From Castanopsis chinensis (lineage: Eukaryota > Streptophyta > Magnoliopsida > Fagales > Fagaceae): 64,000 nt of DNA. A model generated the notes under the pieces. The model was not told the DNA's origin, searched no databases, and saw nothing but the letters and a program-made list of their open reading frames with translations. Every line of letters begins with the position of its first letter. The first letter of the stretch is position 1. The translations under genes and the position numbers were made by a program. The DNA is taken from positions 8,561,501-8,625,500 of the forward strand of contig JAVQMG010000125.1 in assembly GCA_032878915.1 (NCBI GenBank). The letters are read 5' to 3'. This document shows positions 55,314 through 64,000 of the stretch, one piece after another.

Positions 55314-55658
55314 GCAGTTTTGATAATGTATTAGTAAGAATCTAAGATCTTGTACTACATGGTTATGTGTCTTTTTCCAATAAGCTATAATATTTGCAAC
55401 TTCAAATTTTCTTTGTTACTGGGATGGTGAAAATGTGTGCATGTAGGTTCATTTGTGTGTTTATAATTTTTAACTCTCACCTCATATGAATCATCATAAG
55501 GTTGAATTATGATGCTGCAATAGTATGGCACCATTTTCTGCTGTCCCTAGTCTTGAAAATTATTTGTATTTCAACTTATAACTGGCACTCTCTGTTGTTT
55601 AAAAAAAAAAAAATTTATAACGATTAATATAATGACTTGATTATATTCCCCAATCCAG

Positions 55659-55727
55659 GAGGACCAAAAGATGGCTACTCGATTGGCTAGTACAATGTTC
55701 AACTCATTAAAAGGGAGACCTGTTCAG
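55659..55727 (+). pseudogene. Villin exon fragment (ATRLASTM...GRPVQ)
   Basis: 69 bp between CAATCCAG and GTAGTA encodes EDQKMATRLASTMFNSLKG then RPVQ. This matches the plant villin segment of the third to fourth gelsolin repeat region that precedes GRIFQGKEPPQF. Villins are actin-filament bundling and severing proteins. The exon is open and correctly bordered, but its gene partners are truncated. Confidence 0.8.
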
Positions 55728-55797
55728 GTAGTATATTATCTTTATACAAGTCGTGGAATGTGACCCTTTATACTTGCATGTAATGAGCGATTCTTGC

Positions 55798-55862
55798 AGG
55801 GTCGCATATTTCAAGGTAAAGAGCCACCACAATTTCTTGCAGGGTCCTTTGATTGTTGAATC
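55798..55862 (+). pseudogene. Villin exon fragment (GRIFQGKEPPQF), truncated
   Basis: After TTCTTGCAG, GGTCGCATATTTCAAGG encodes GRIFQGKEPPQF, the conserved villin motif. Homology stops there. A second TTCTTGCAGGGTC occurs at the breakpoint, suggesting a deletion or duplication through a 13-base repeat. Confidence 0.8.
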
Positions 55863-55965
55863 TATCATTGGCCATAAAAGTGTGTATATTTTTTCTTTTA
55901 TTAGCACAACATTATAACATGTCAGATTTTGATATCATTTTCCATTCTATTGGTTTAGTGTGACA

Positions 55966-56640
55966 TCTATACTATTATTAAGAGAATAGAACCTTTTGGT
56001 TTCCACTTTTAACGCTCCAAAATACCCTCACACATAATCCCTATTTTTTTTGTTAAAAAATAAAAATCGAATTATAGGGTTAAACAAGGAAAATAAGATC
56101 TTTCAAATACCTAAAATTTAGGTCAATTTTAAATTTAAAGCACAATGCAATTATTTTGTCTCTTTTTTCTTTTTTCCAAAACTAAACTGTAACTAGCTAG
56201 AAGTAGTTATAACGGTAATTTCAAGAACCCCACCTACCTTGTTTTTTGTGACAGAAGAGGAGGTTATAACTGCCTGTAAGTAATGGTTTCGCAAGCACTT
56301 TATTAGTTTTTTTTTTTTTAATTCATTTTGTCAAAGGTTTAAAGTTTCTAACACCCTAAAATATTTATATTTGAAAACATGATTTCTGAACATGTTAGAG
56401 TTTTATGACCTGAAAACTATATATATGTTAATCGAAACAAGCCTCTAAACATGTGAGAAGAGGCTGGTGATAATATATAAAATTTTGTTTACAATAAAAT
56501 TATAAGGTAAGTGAACAAGAAAAACGACTAACATGAGCAAGCTAACTCCCCATTTCCTTTCTCTATTTCAAATACTAAGCATTCTTAAGTTGCATAGTTG
56601 CAAGAAATTGATCATCATATGAGTCATGTAGTTGCAAGAA
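55966..56640 (+). mobile_element. Helitron-like 5' end
   Basis: TCTATACTATTATTAAGAG directly after an A matches the conserved 5' terminus of plant Helitrons. The following AT-rich sequence is compatible. I could not identify the 3' hairpin and CTAG end before the villin exon at 56665, so the right limit is a guess. Confidence 0.45.
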
Positions 56641-56664
56641 TATATGTTTTATTCTTGTTTAGGC

Positions 56665-56791
56665 CGCAACATCATTGAACTCTATGAAGTGTTTTGTCCT
56701 TCAATCTGGCTCTTCAATTTTCACCAGGCATGGAAATCAAAGTACCTTTGAGCAGCATCAGTTAGCTACAAAAGTTTCAGAGTTTTTGAAG
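56665..56791 (+). pseudogene. Villin exon fragment (ATSLNSMKCFVLQSG)
   Basis: Encodes AATSLNSMKCFVLQSGSSIF, TRHGNQSTFEQHQLATKVSE and FLK, then GTATAC. It is colinear with the gelsolin-like domain of plant villins (the 'CF.LQSGSS.F.W.GN' pattern), with Arg where Trp is conserved. It lies in the correct order after 55659 and 55798, so three villin pieces keep gene order with intron sequence between them. Confidence 0.85.
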
Positions 56792-57159
56792 GTATACTTA
56801 TAACTCAAAACTATTCTTTTATTGGCCTTACTCTAACTCATTGTGGCTTTGAAATGTAGCGGCATCATTTTAAAAAGTCAAAAGTAAGACCAAGTTGGCT
56901 CAACTTGTTAATAACTTGACTATATTTTAGTATAGAGCCACAAACTAACTACATGGTAGAATGAACTGACCATTCACTTTTGTTTTTTAATTGAAAAAGG
57001 GCAAACAAAAAATTGCAATGTCAAAACTGTTCTTTGTAAGTTTTCACATGGTTGGGAATTGTTGAGTGTTGGCAATTGTTTTGTTGGTTCCAATTGGTTG
57101 CATGTGTTGAGTGTTTGCAATTGTGTTTGGGAAGGAATTATAGGGGAAAAAACCCCATA

Positions 57160-57419
57160 GGTGCGTTTTTAAAAATGCGGCTATAGCCGCGTTTTAGAAA
57201 ACGCAGCTCAAGGTGGGCCTATAACGCATACAAAGCGCAGCTATAGGTCTCAGCTTATATGGGTGGAAAAAACGCAGCTATAAGGGGTAAAAAAACGCAG
57301 CTATAGGGTGACCTGGAGCCACGTTTATAAAAATGCAGCTTCAGACCCCGCAAGGGGCTATTGTCGTGCAGGATAGGCCGTGTTTGGAAACACAGCTATG
57401 GAAAACACAGCTATAGATC
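57160..57419. mobile_element. CACTA-like right subterminal repeats
   Basis: At least seven copies of AAACGCAGCTATAGG and variants, mainly one orientation, with GCGTTT inversions at the left edge. The pattern mirrors 51113-51393 and 52185-52255. A canonical TTTTTGTAGTG end is missing (the nearest is CTATTGTCGTG at 57359). Confidence 0.55.
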
Positions 57420-57694
57420 GGGACAAATAAACATGTGAGTAAGCATAAAAGAACATGGATCTAAGCTAGAAGCATGCTAGAAACAAGATAAAGCAAGTAT
57501 AATAGTGAGCTTATCAACTGATGTTGCAAAGTTGTTTTTATAAAAACTTTTGTCAATCAAGTATTGCAATTCTTTTGCTTTTTGTTTTTGGTGTGAGATT
57601 GTGAAAATATTTCAGGTTTACTGCTTGGTGTCTTTTTTTTTTTTTTTTTACTAAACCGCTTGGTTTCTTGGAAAAGTTTTTATTTATTTATTTA

Positions 57695-57699
<5 letters not shown>

Positions 57700-57744
<45 letters not shown>
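57700..57744. repeat. (TTA)n microsatellite
   Basis: About 15 TTA repeats after a (TTTA)n start, present only in unit D. Confidence 0.95.
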
Positions 57745-59868
57745 GAGGTAATGTTGCACATTACTTTTTTGACATTTTTATTGATTTTTATTTGATCTTG
57801 GGCATCATTTTTCTGTGGACTAATTTGTTTTTATGATGTCAACTAAAAATAAATAAAAAAATCACCTAACCTAGCATGAATGAAGGTGCACAGTCTGGAT
57901 ACAATTGACAGTCATAAAAGCTTCACTAATTTAGACCACCCTAAATACATTATGTTTTGAAATATATGGAGAATTTTTGGCTACATAGAACACTTCTTTG
58001 ACTTTTTAGTTTAACACTTTCATTTTGTGGTATCTGCTGTAGAGAAGTTGATTGTATTGGTTTGGGAACATAAATAAACTTTGTAATATATAAATGTATC
58101 TTGCAATTTGTAGGGTCTAAGTTTTGCTGGATTATTACATTGGTTGCAATTGAGGTCATTTGACTTTGCCTTGCTTTTTGCCAATAAGCTTTGTGTCTGC
58201 AAGAATTCTTCTATTAATGGAACACTCCTTTGCCTATTTTGGTTGAAAGAGGATAGTGGTGCTGACAAGTTGTTACTTGCTAATTAAAAGAGTTAAGGCA
58301 CAATCTTATGTTGTGGTCTCTATAGTAATAAATATTATTTGAGGCTAAACTTTTAGTTCATTCTTTCATTGGGCTGGTGTGTCTATTTCAGGTATCATTT
58401 GTCATGCTTTATTAAACTCCTGCACTGCTTTGCTTGTTTGTCTTGGTTCCTTTGTCTATTTGCCTTTGATTTGCACTTAAGTCAATTGTTAAAAACTTAA
58501 GCTCATCAATTTGTCAGCCTTCTTATTAATTTTGAGTTTTGGTCAAATTATGATTCATTGTTATACGTTAATTGTATTAGATACATAGATGCATGCTTTT
58601 AAACATGTGCTTCTTTTTGTATTCAAAATATAATTTTTCAAGGTTGTTACTTAACATTGGGTTTTATGAGCACTATTCCAATGTTTAATTATTTTTTTTA
58701 TAGGTTTGTCTACTTAGGAAACAAAGTTTGATGGGGGACTTAAGGAAATAGTTTTTATTTATCTCGTAATTTCAATATTCTTTTTCAAAAGTTAAAAGGT
58801 TTTAATTATTGGATTAAGATAATTATGAGTTAGAAAAACAATTTGTTGGAGTGACCTTGAATTGAGATCAGGATTCTCTTTAGTTTTCTCAACAATCTCA
58901 TATTATGTTTGTTTTTGTTGATGTTTTCTTGGTTTTAGTTGAGCTTGGTTATACTGTGTTGGCGGTGCCTCTTTTAAGTCCAGTTTGGATTGTCACTTAA
59001 TGTCTAGCTATAGGAAGCAAGATTTTTGTGGTGCTTCGATGTGGATCTTGATTCGACAATGAGCCCTCTTTCCTTATCTTGTTTTTCTTTCCTAAAATCA
59101 TCAGAATACTTAAAGATAATTTTTTTTTGGTTGTTTTAATTATTTCTAATACTTGGCTCTTTCGTTACTTTTCCTAGGTTTTGCCTCCATTTTTTTGGGT
59201 GGATTATTAACTCCAGTCTCAATGAGTGAGCGTTTGAAATTTCTCTTGCAATTCTTACGCTTTTTTGTGTCTGTCTTGTTTAATTTTTAGTCATTCTGTG
59301 TTGGCAACCTTAATATCGATTTCAATGACTAATCTGACAATGCCTCTTATAGGTGTGGGGTAGTAATATAACAGTGTGACCTGAAAATGGTTGTATAAGG
59401 AAATCAAGACAGTGCTTTCTCTTCTTCTGGCATGAGTTTGGCTTTTTGGGAATTATATGGATTTAACTTATGTTTTGGATTTGCTTCATAATTTGTTAAC
59501 TTGGATTTTTGCTAATTAATTTCCTTGTTTACAAATACCAGGAAGCAGAGAAGAGCTTGACTTTCAGTGTTAATTGGATTTACCTATACAGTTGTTGGGT
59601 AATATGCTAGTTTTTCTATTTGTTGTTTTGCAACTCCTGCCATTCTTAGTGCATGTTATAAATCTCATTTTGAGTCACCGTTTACTATTATTTATCATGT
59701 TCTTGCTAGCATTTTGCTTTAGATTACCTAAGTTTTGATTGTGCTTCTACCTTAACGACTTATTTCCGATTTACTTTAGCTTTAATAGTTGTTTGTTTGG
59801 GGTTTTTGATTTTTTCTTATACTTTATTAATTTAATTTTTGTTAAATGGTGCTTGTGTATTTATTTTT

Positions 59869-60067
59869 GGGCAAGGATTTGTTGCAAACTAAAGTTGCAA
59901 CAACACCTACAAAATGCACATGTCAAGTGGCCATTTGGTGAAAAATTTAATCTTTACAAGGATGTTTTCATTTAAATATAAGCCTAGACAGGTGTCTATT
60001 TGAGGCATTGAAACATGTGCATTTTTGCTCGCGTTGTTGCAACTTAATTTACAGCAAATCCTTGCCC
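59869..60067. mobile_element. MITE with GGGCAAG ends (unit D copy)
   Basis: Orthologous to the copies at 11484 and 16266. Confidence 0.65.
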
Positions 60068-61141
60068 TTTATTTTTTTATTTTGAATAATCTATTTAATT
60101 CCAAGGGTGATGCGTTTGTTCTTTTATTTAAGGTTGATTTGATTTGGTCATTCTCTTTCTTATATTCTTCTAAGTTGAATTTTGTTTTATTTTTTTTATT
60201 TTTGTTTTATATTCTTGGAAGTGTTTTTGAAGTCAAAGTTCTAGTTGGTAATATCACAGGTTTAAACATCTTTCTGTCTAAATATGTGAGTTATCTCTAA
60301 TTTTCTAGAATGTTGTGGCTGCTTTGTTTCAAAGTCGTTCCTCCTTCTCTCAATGTTTTCAATATTCAAATCACCTAAAATTTTGGCTGCCAATTATTAT
60401 GTGCTTTTATTTGATCTCAGGTTGAAAAGATACAGTGTCTCACATTAAGTATTGGAGTTGTTTACAGGTTTGTCTTCTGTGTGTTTATTGTAATTTTGAA
60501 AGTTCTCTAAGGTATTCATGTTCGAAAGATATGTTCTTTGGTGGTTGCCATCTTTCAATGTCACTCTTATAGAGTAATATTCTAATTGAATGATCAGTCT
60601 TTTAAAGAAATGGTTGCAATGTGTCTGGTGAGAGATCAAGCAAAGAGGTGGAACTTATTGAAACGCATCTTTTTCAAGCATGCAAAATCTCTTTAGATTT
60701 CTATGAAGAAATGATTCGCTGACTTGCCACTCCTTGGGAATCATTTAAAAGCCCTCCTAGTCATACATCGTATTGCTGAGATGCACCTTCCATAATTTCA
60801 CTTGTCTTGGTAAGCTTGTCTCATGGCTATGGTTAATTTTGCAGCATAAAGATCAAGTGCAACTCTGTCAAGAACAAGAGGTAATATCACAGGTCATATA
60901 CATTTGTTCACACCATTAAATTGAACTTGAAATGCATGTAGCGGTATTTCTTTTATTTTTATCTATATTTACTACATATTTAATTCAATTAGATGCATTT
61001 CTTAAGAATAACTGATGTAGGATCTCTCACTTAACTTTAGTTATCTGTCAAAACCATCCCCACCCCCTCTTTTTTCCCCAATTTTGTTTTTGTTAAGTTT
61101 TTCCAATTCTTCATATTGACTAAGTTCCCCTTTCCATTTAG

Positions 61142-61206
61142 GTACACTGGTGATATGGAGCTTGATGATGCCGTGCATCCAACTATTTTGATGCTGAAGG
61201 AGGGCT
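61142..61206 (+). pseudogene. PSMA2 penultimate exon fragment
   Basis: After TTTCCATTTAG the bases encode RYTGDMELDDAVHPTILMLK then EG. Plant proteasome alpha-2 has the equivalent R.YT.DMELDDA.H.AIL.LKEG shortly before its C-terminus. A stop follows in frame. It comes straight after the end of unit D, where units B and C instead pass to tubulin sequence. Confidence 0.85.
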
Positions 61207-62530
61207 AAATGACTGTTAAGCTCCCTCCCCACCCCCCCCCCCCCCACCCTGAAATAAATATATTTATTTAAAAAGTTGTGGTGGGTTGCAGCTAGAATGG
61301 TCAAAGCTAGGGCATTGGCAGAGCTTGATGTGTATGCTAACAGGGTGATGCTTATCGGAGAAGATTGATGGAGGAAAAGAATGGTGAAAAAGAAAGATGT
61401 TTTAGAAAGCTAAGTTGCTTAGAGAAAAAAAAGAATGTAAAAGACACATTCTTGGAATAATACCTCATAGGTAGATTTCTTGGATTCAAATTCAACTAGT
61501 TACAATGAGGGCAACCGTGCTTATTTATAGATACATAAGCAAGCTGCTGATTGGCTAGAAAGTTAGTTACAAGAACCTACCATGTGATTGGCCAAAGCCT
61601 AACAAACATCTCTAACTAATTGCTAGGCTATTGCTCTTATCACTAACAATCTATTAACTATCTTTTTGTTGCAAGTGAAAGGATTACTTGTCATACAACA
61701 TAAGCACTAGTAAACAACCAGCTTTGAAAATGAACTGCATCAAAGATGTAGATGATGATTAAGGCTGAGAAATGCTGGATAATGTTTTGGAAGGGTGTAA
61801 CTTCATGATGCCATACATTGGTATAAGACATTGGCTTCTAGGAGAAGCCATGTATGGAGAAAAGACAGTATGCATTGCTGCCAGAATGGGTATTACATGG
61901 AATCAAACATAGAGAAAGTAGATTTTCTTTTGTGGTCATGAGTTGCCTTTTGAATGGAATTTTTCCAGTCCAAGGGCTAGTTGCTTAGTTTGTAGAGAGA
62001 AAATTGAGCTAGGAATACTCGAGCCACTGGGCTTAGGACTGGCTTGCTTGGGCTGGTTGGTTTAGGTGAAAAAGCCCGTGACAAGTGCTAGGAAAGTTCA
62101 TGCCAGGCCTCAATTTGCTTTGGGCAAAAAAGGGTCATATTGAGCATGGCTTTGATTCAGCACTTTCACATTCAATCTTGTGGATCTAGTCCAAGAGACA
62201 GCTATGTTAAGTATCCAATTACCAGAAGAGAGGCAATTACTATCCTTCTGCTCTATGAGTAGTCTGGTTGTCATGTATTCCATTGGCAAGGGTTAGACAT
62301 TCTTGGAAAGACATTCTAACTTCCTTGTTGCATTTTTCATTGTCACATATGCTGGCATGAACAAAAAATGACCATCATTATTTAATTCAAATTATTAAAT
62401 TTTGTTTTAATAGTCATATAAACAATCTAGAGTAATTTTTGGAAAGCATATCACCTAATTTTGCTGATGGGCTCGTAGAACGTCTTCTCCGTCAATCGTG
62501 GGACATAGGGCGAGGTTGTGGATTCAAAAC
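61207..62530. other. LTR-like sequence, no gene
   Basis: Contains a poly-C run (61224-61245). The stretch at 61368-61800 resembles copia LTRs in layout (TGATGGAGGAAAAGAATGG...TTATTTATAGATACATAAG). Ends were not resolved. Confidence 0.35.
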
Positions 62531-62640
62531 TCACATGGTGTGGCTTTCCAATAAAAAAAACTAATTTTAGAATGATGATGAATGCTTTTGCTTTGTCATT
62601 ACTAATTTCAGAACGGCAACATAAAACCCATTTTTTTGTA
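62531..62640 (+). repeat. Composite unit fragment D'
   Basis: 'catggtgtggctttccaataaaaaaaactaa...ggcaacataaaaccc' matches 18015-18115 and 13035-13132, a piece that lies upstream of the PSMA2 last exon in units A-C. Confidence 0.75.
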
Positions 62641-63222
62641 TACCAAGTTGTTATAACTATTCGCTGGATATTGAATTGGTGGGTTTGTGGACATTGACTC
62701 AACCTTTCTCAGTGTGTGGGGATTTATCTAATTTTTATAAGGACGAAACCCTAATGTGTACTTTGTTATTTATATGGGTATCAATTTATGGTATACTTTG
62801 AACCTTTTGTGGATTTGTTGGATTGTTTGAGAATGGAATTAGAAGTTGCAAACATCTTTATGTTTGTTATTTTATGGAAAACTAGGGTTTAAATTTATTA
62901 CCCAAATAATTTATGTAAGAGTTTTTTTTTTTACCTTCTCACTCATTGTATAACAATTTTGACAATTAATTTTTTGTCATCACTTTTGATCTCTTTGTGG
63001 GCGTGCTAAACCCTAACATGTTTCTTTGGTACTTTGCTTAAGATATTGTGACTATGGAACTTTAAATTGTGTTCAAGTCTATTACTTTTATTACCGCTTA
63101 ATTGTAATTTCAGCATATGATAATGATGCCACAGAGAAACCTTTCTTCTTCTTTTTTTTTTTTGTGGGGGGCGGGGGGTGTAGGAAATTGTGTATTTGTA
63201 TGCTGTGGTAGTATTTGCTAAC
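62641..63222. other. Leader/intron-like sequence
   Basis: 62650-62770 is a diverged copy of 5225-5400 (shared 'gtggggat.tatctaa.ttttata.ggac'). A G-rich tract (63165-63180) precedes the next exon. Confidence 0.45.
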
Positions 63223-63382
63223 ATGGAGAGGAGTTTTGTGGTGGAGGAGAATCATTGTAAGAGAACTGTTAATATTGTCTCCCAGTCAGATGGGTCGTTT
63301 ATTCAGATCGACTTGATATCTATAGATCTTGTTAGTGCTAAGGATAAGAGTGATGCTAGAAAGTGTGAGCATTTTTCTATAA
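63223..63382 (+). CDS. Partial gene, unrecognised exon (MERSFVVEENHC)
   Basis: ATG-initiated frame MERSFVVEENHCKRTVNIV, SQSDGSFIQIDLISIDLVS, AKDKSDARKCEHFSI. A plausible donor, ATAA|GTTAAG, would let the frame continue. Without splicing it stops 5 bp later. Codon use and composition look protein-coding and unlike the surrounding AT-rich DNA. The CEHFSI end is reminiscent of an uncharacterised plant protein family, but I cannot name it. It may be a first exon of a real gene or another captured fragment. Confidence 0.45.
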
Positions 63383-63583
63383 GTTAAGCCTTCTCCCTAA
63401 TCATGTAATAATCTCAAATTTGTGTGGTTGAGTTCCTCTTTTTTTGCAAGAAAACTTTTTACATATGACAAAATTATAAATCCTTTTAATGATCATATAC
63501 GTCTTCTGTATTGCTCTAATTAATATTGTTATCCTCATACTCAAAACTTAAAGTTGACTTATGTTTTTGAGAAAATTTTGTAG

Positions 63584-63721
63584 TTTGACTGTAGTAGAGT
63601 CTCTTCGGGTCAGTTTAGGATAGTGGTTCATGCTTCTGGGGACTACTATACCACTCTTGGGGTCCCCAAGTCTGCTAGTAGCAAAGAAATCAAGGCAGCT
63701 TATCGAAAGTTAGCCCGCCAA
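63584..63721 (+). pseudogene. DnaJ J-domain exon (chloroplast-type DnaJ, partial)
   Basis: 46 codons between TTTTGTAG and GTAGTAAC. They read CSRVSSGQFRIVVHASGDYY, TTLGVPKSASSKEIKAAYRK, LARQ. This is helix I-II of a J-domain, preceded by the end of a transit-peptide-like segment, as in plastid DnaJ A6/A7-type chaperones. The exon stops just before the HPD motif, which would be on the next exon. No further DnaJ exon is found in the remaining 280 bp. LTR-like sequence starts at 63853, so this may be a fragment or a gene that continues outside the window. Confidence 0.8.
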
Positions 63722-63852
63722 GTAGTAACTCAATTCTAATTTGGCTTTCTTCGTTTTCCCTTTTTCTTTATAACATATTGTTTATTCTTCAATTTATTAT
63801 GTTTGGTTGCCAAGAAGAATTTGAAATTATAGTTGGGTTTCTAAATTATCAT

Positions 63853-64000
63853 TGTAATACCCGGAAAAAGAGAGAAAAAAAAAAGGAATTAAAAGGAGGG
63901 GTATTTAAGTAAATTTGTTTGTGGGGTCAATTTTTTATAATTAATATTACTAAGGGGATTTTTAGAAAATAAAGTTGGAAACCCTAGTTATATATAGTCT
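63853..64000 (+). mobile_element. Start of an LTR (cut by window end)
   Basis: TGTAATACCCGGAAAAAGAG is a common start of plant Ty3 LTRs. Only 148 bp are visible. Confidence 0.45.

Larger units (their letters stand above)
53631..55658. other. Intron-like/intergenic sequence
   Basis: T-rich, gene-intron composition, no domain. Contains a 46-bp tandem duplication (55226-55313) and a micro-insertion at 54497-54550. Confidence 0.45.
57497..61040 (+). repeat. Composite repeat unit D (partial)
   Basis: Starts at AATAGTGAGCTTATC (equivalent to 7535 in A and 19912 in C). It follows unit A/B order through the FAGLL block (58120), the MITE (59869) and the HKDQVQLC block to GATCTCTCACTTAAC. It lacks the tubulin and EDIECSN pieces. 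Confidence 0.8.

Noticed and set aside
57359..57369. CTATTGTCGTG as the CACTA right terminus
   Set aside because: It lacks the canonical TTTTGTAGTG, subterminal repeats continue beyond it, and no 3-bp duplication matches the left side.
62480..62530. tRNA or SINE promoter (B-box-like GGATTCAAAACTC)
   Set aside because: No matching A box, cloverleaf or flanking duplication could be built.
1..64000. CRISPR arrays, operons or bacterial features
   Set aside because: Spliced genes, plant LTR elements and low gene density show plant nuclear DNA. The regular palindrome arrays at 51.4-53.3 kb are transposon structures without spacers of CRISPR type.

Overview
The window is nuclear DNA of a woody eudicot. 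Evidence: intron-bearing germin-like genes, abundant Ty1/copia and Ty3-type LTR sequence, iMet-tRNA primer sites, low GC, MULE/hAT/CACTA-type DNA elements. The repeat content reminds me of Fagaceae (oak, beech, chestnut), but this is recollection and was not tested. Only two genes look intact: tandem germin-like protein (GLP) genes at 23145-24072 and 38735-39640. Both have a signal peptide, one phase-1 intron at the same codon, both cupin boxes, and near-identical TATA/leader regions. They are about 83% identical at protein level by my hand alignment and lie 14.7 kb apart because transposons have piled up between them.

Layout. 1-4.9 kb: AT-rich sequence, a long-TIR Mutator-type element (408-2071, perfect 9-bp TSD), a Tourist-like MITE and a decayed Ty3-type LTR. 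4.9-20.5 kb: a beta-tubulin first exon with a premature stop, then about three tandem, diverged copies (units A, B, C; about 5 kb each) of a composite block. The block mixes beta-tubulin exon pieces, the 3' end of a proteasome alpha-2 (PSMA2/PAB) gene, LINE fragments and an internal MITE. A fourth partial copy (D) is at 57.5-61.0 kb and adds the penultimate PSMA2 exon. 20.5-22.8 kb: LTR remnants. 23.0-24.2 kb: GLP1. 24.6-34.4 kb: a SIRE-like Ty1/copia element (25354-34185, minus strand), apparently nested in an older LTR. 38.4-39.8 kb: GLP2. 39.9-46.6 kb: a second copia element (minus strand) with five-base TSD CATAC and a younger solo LTR nested in its 3' LTR. 47.3-51.1 kb: LTR-like sequence carrying another solo LTR of that family. 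51.1-57.4 kb: a stretch bounded by CACTA-like subterminal repeats. It holds two hairpin-array foldback elements, a TATA promoter, villin gene exons and a Helitron-like 5' end. 61.2-64.0 kb: LTR-like sequence, an unrecognised exon, a DnaJ J-domain exon and the start of another LTR.

The least ordinary content is structural. (1) Two foldback elements, unrelated in sequence, are each built from serial short perfect or near-perfect palindromes whose centres vary while the two arms of each palindrome stay complementary. One has a clean 9-bp TSD. (2) Several micro-insertions consist of little more than ACTTATC plus poly-A and are each flanked by 10-20 bp direct repeats, consistent with extreme 5' truncation of a SINE or LINE. 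(3) Pieces of at least four housekeeping genes (beta-tubulin, PSMA2, villin, DnaJ) occur with their introns, so they were copied as DNA and not as mRNA. Tubulin and PSMA2 are fused and amplified together.
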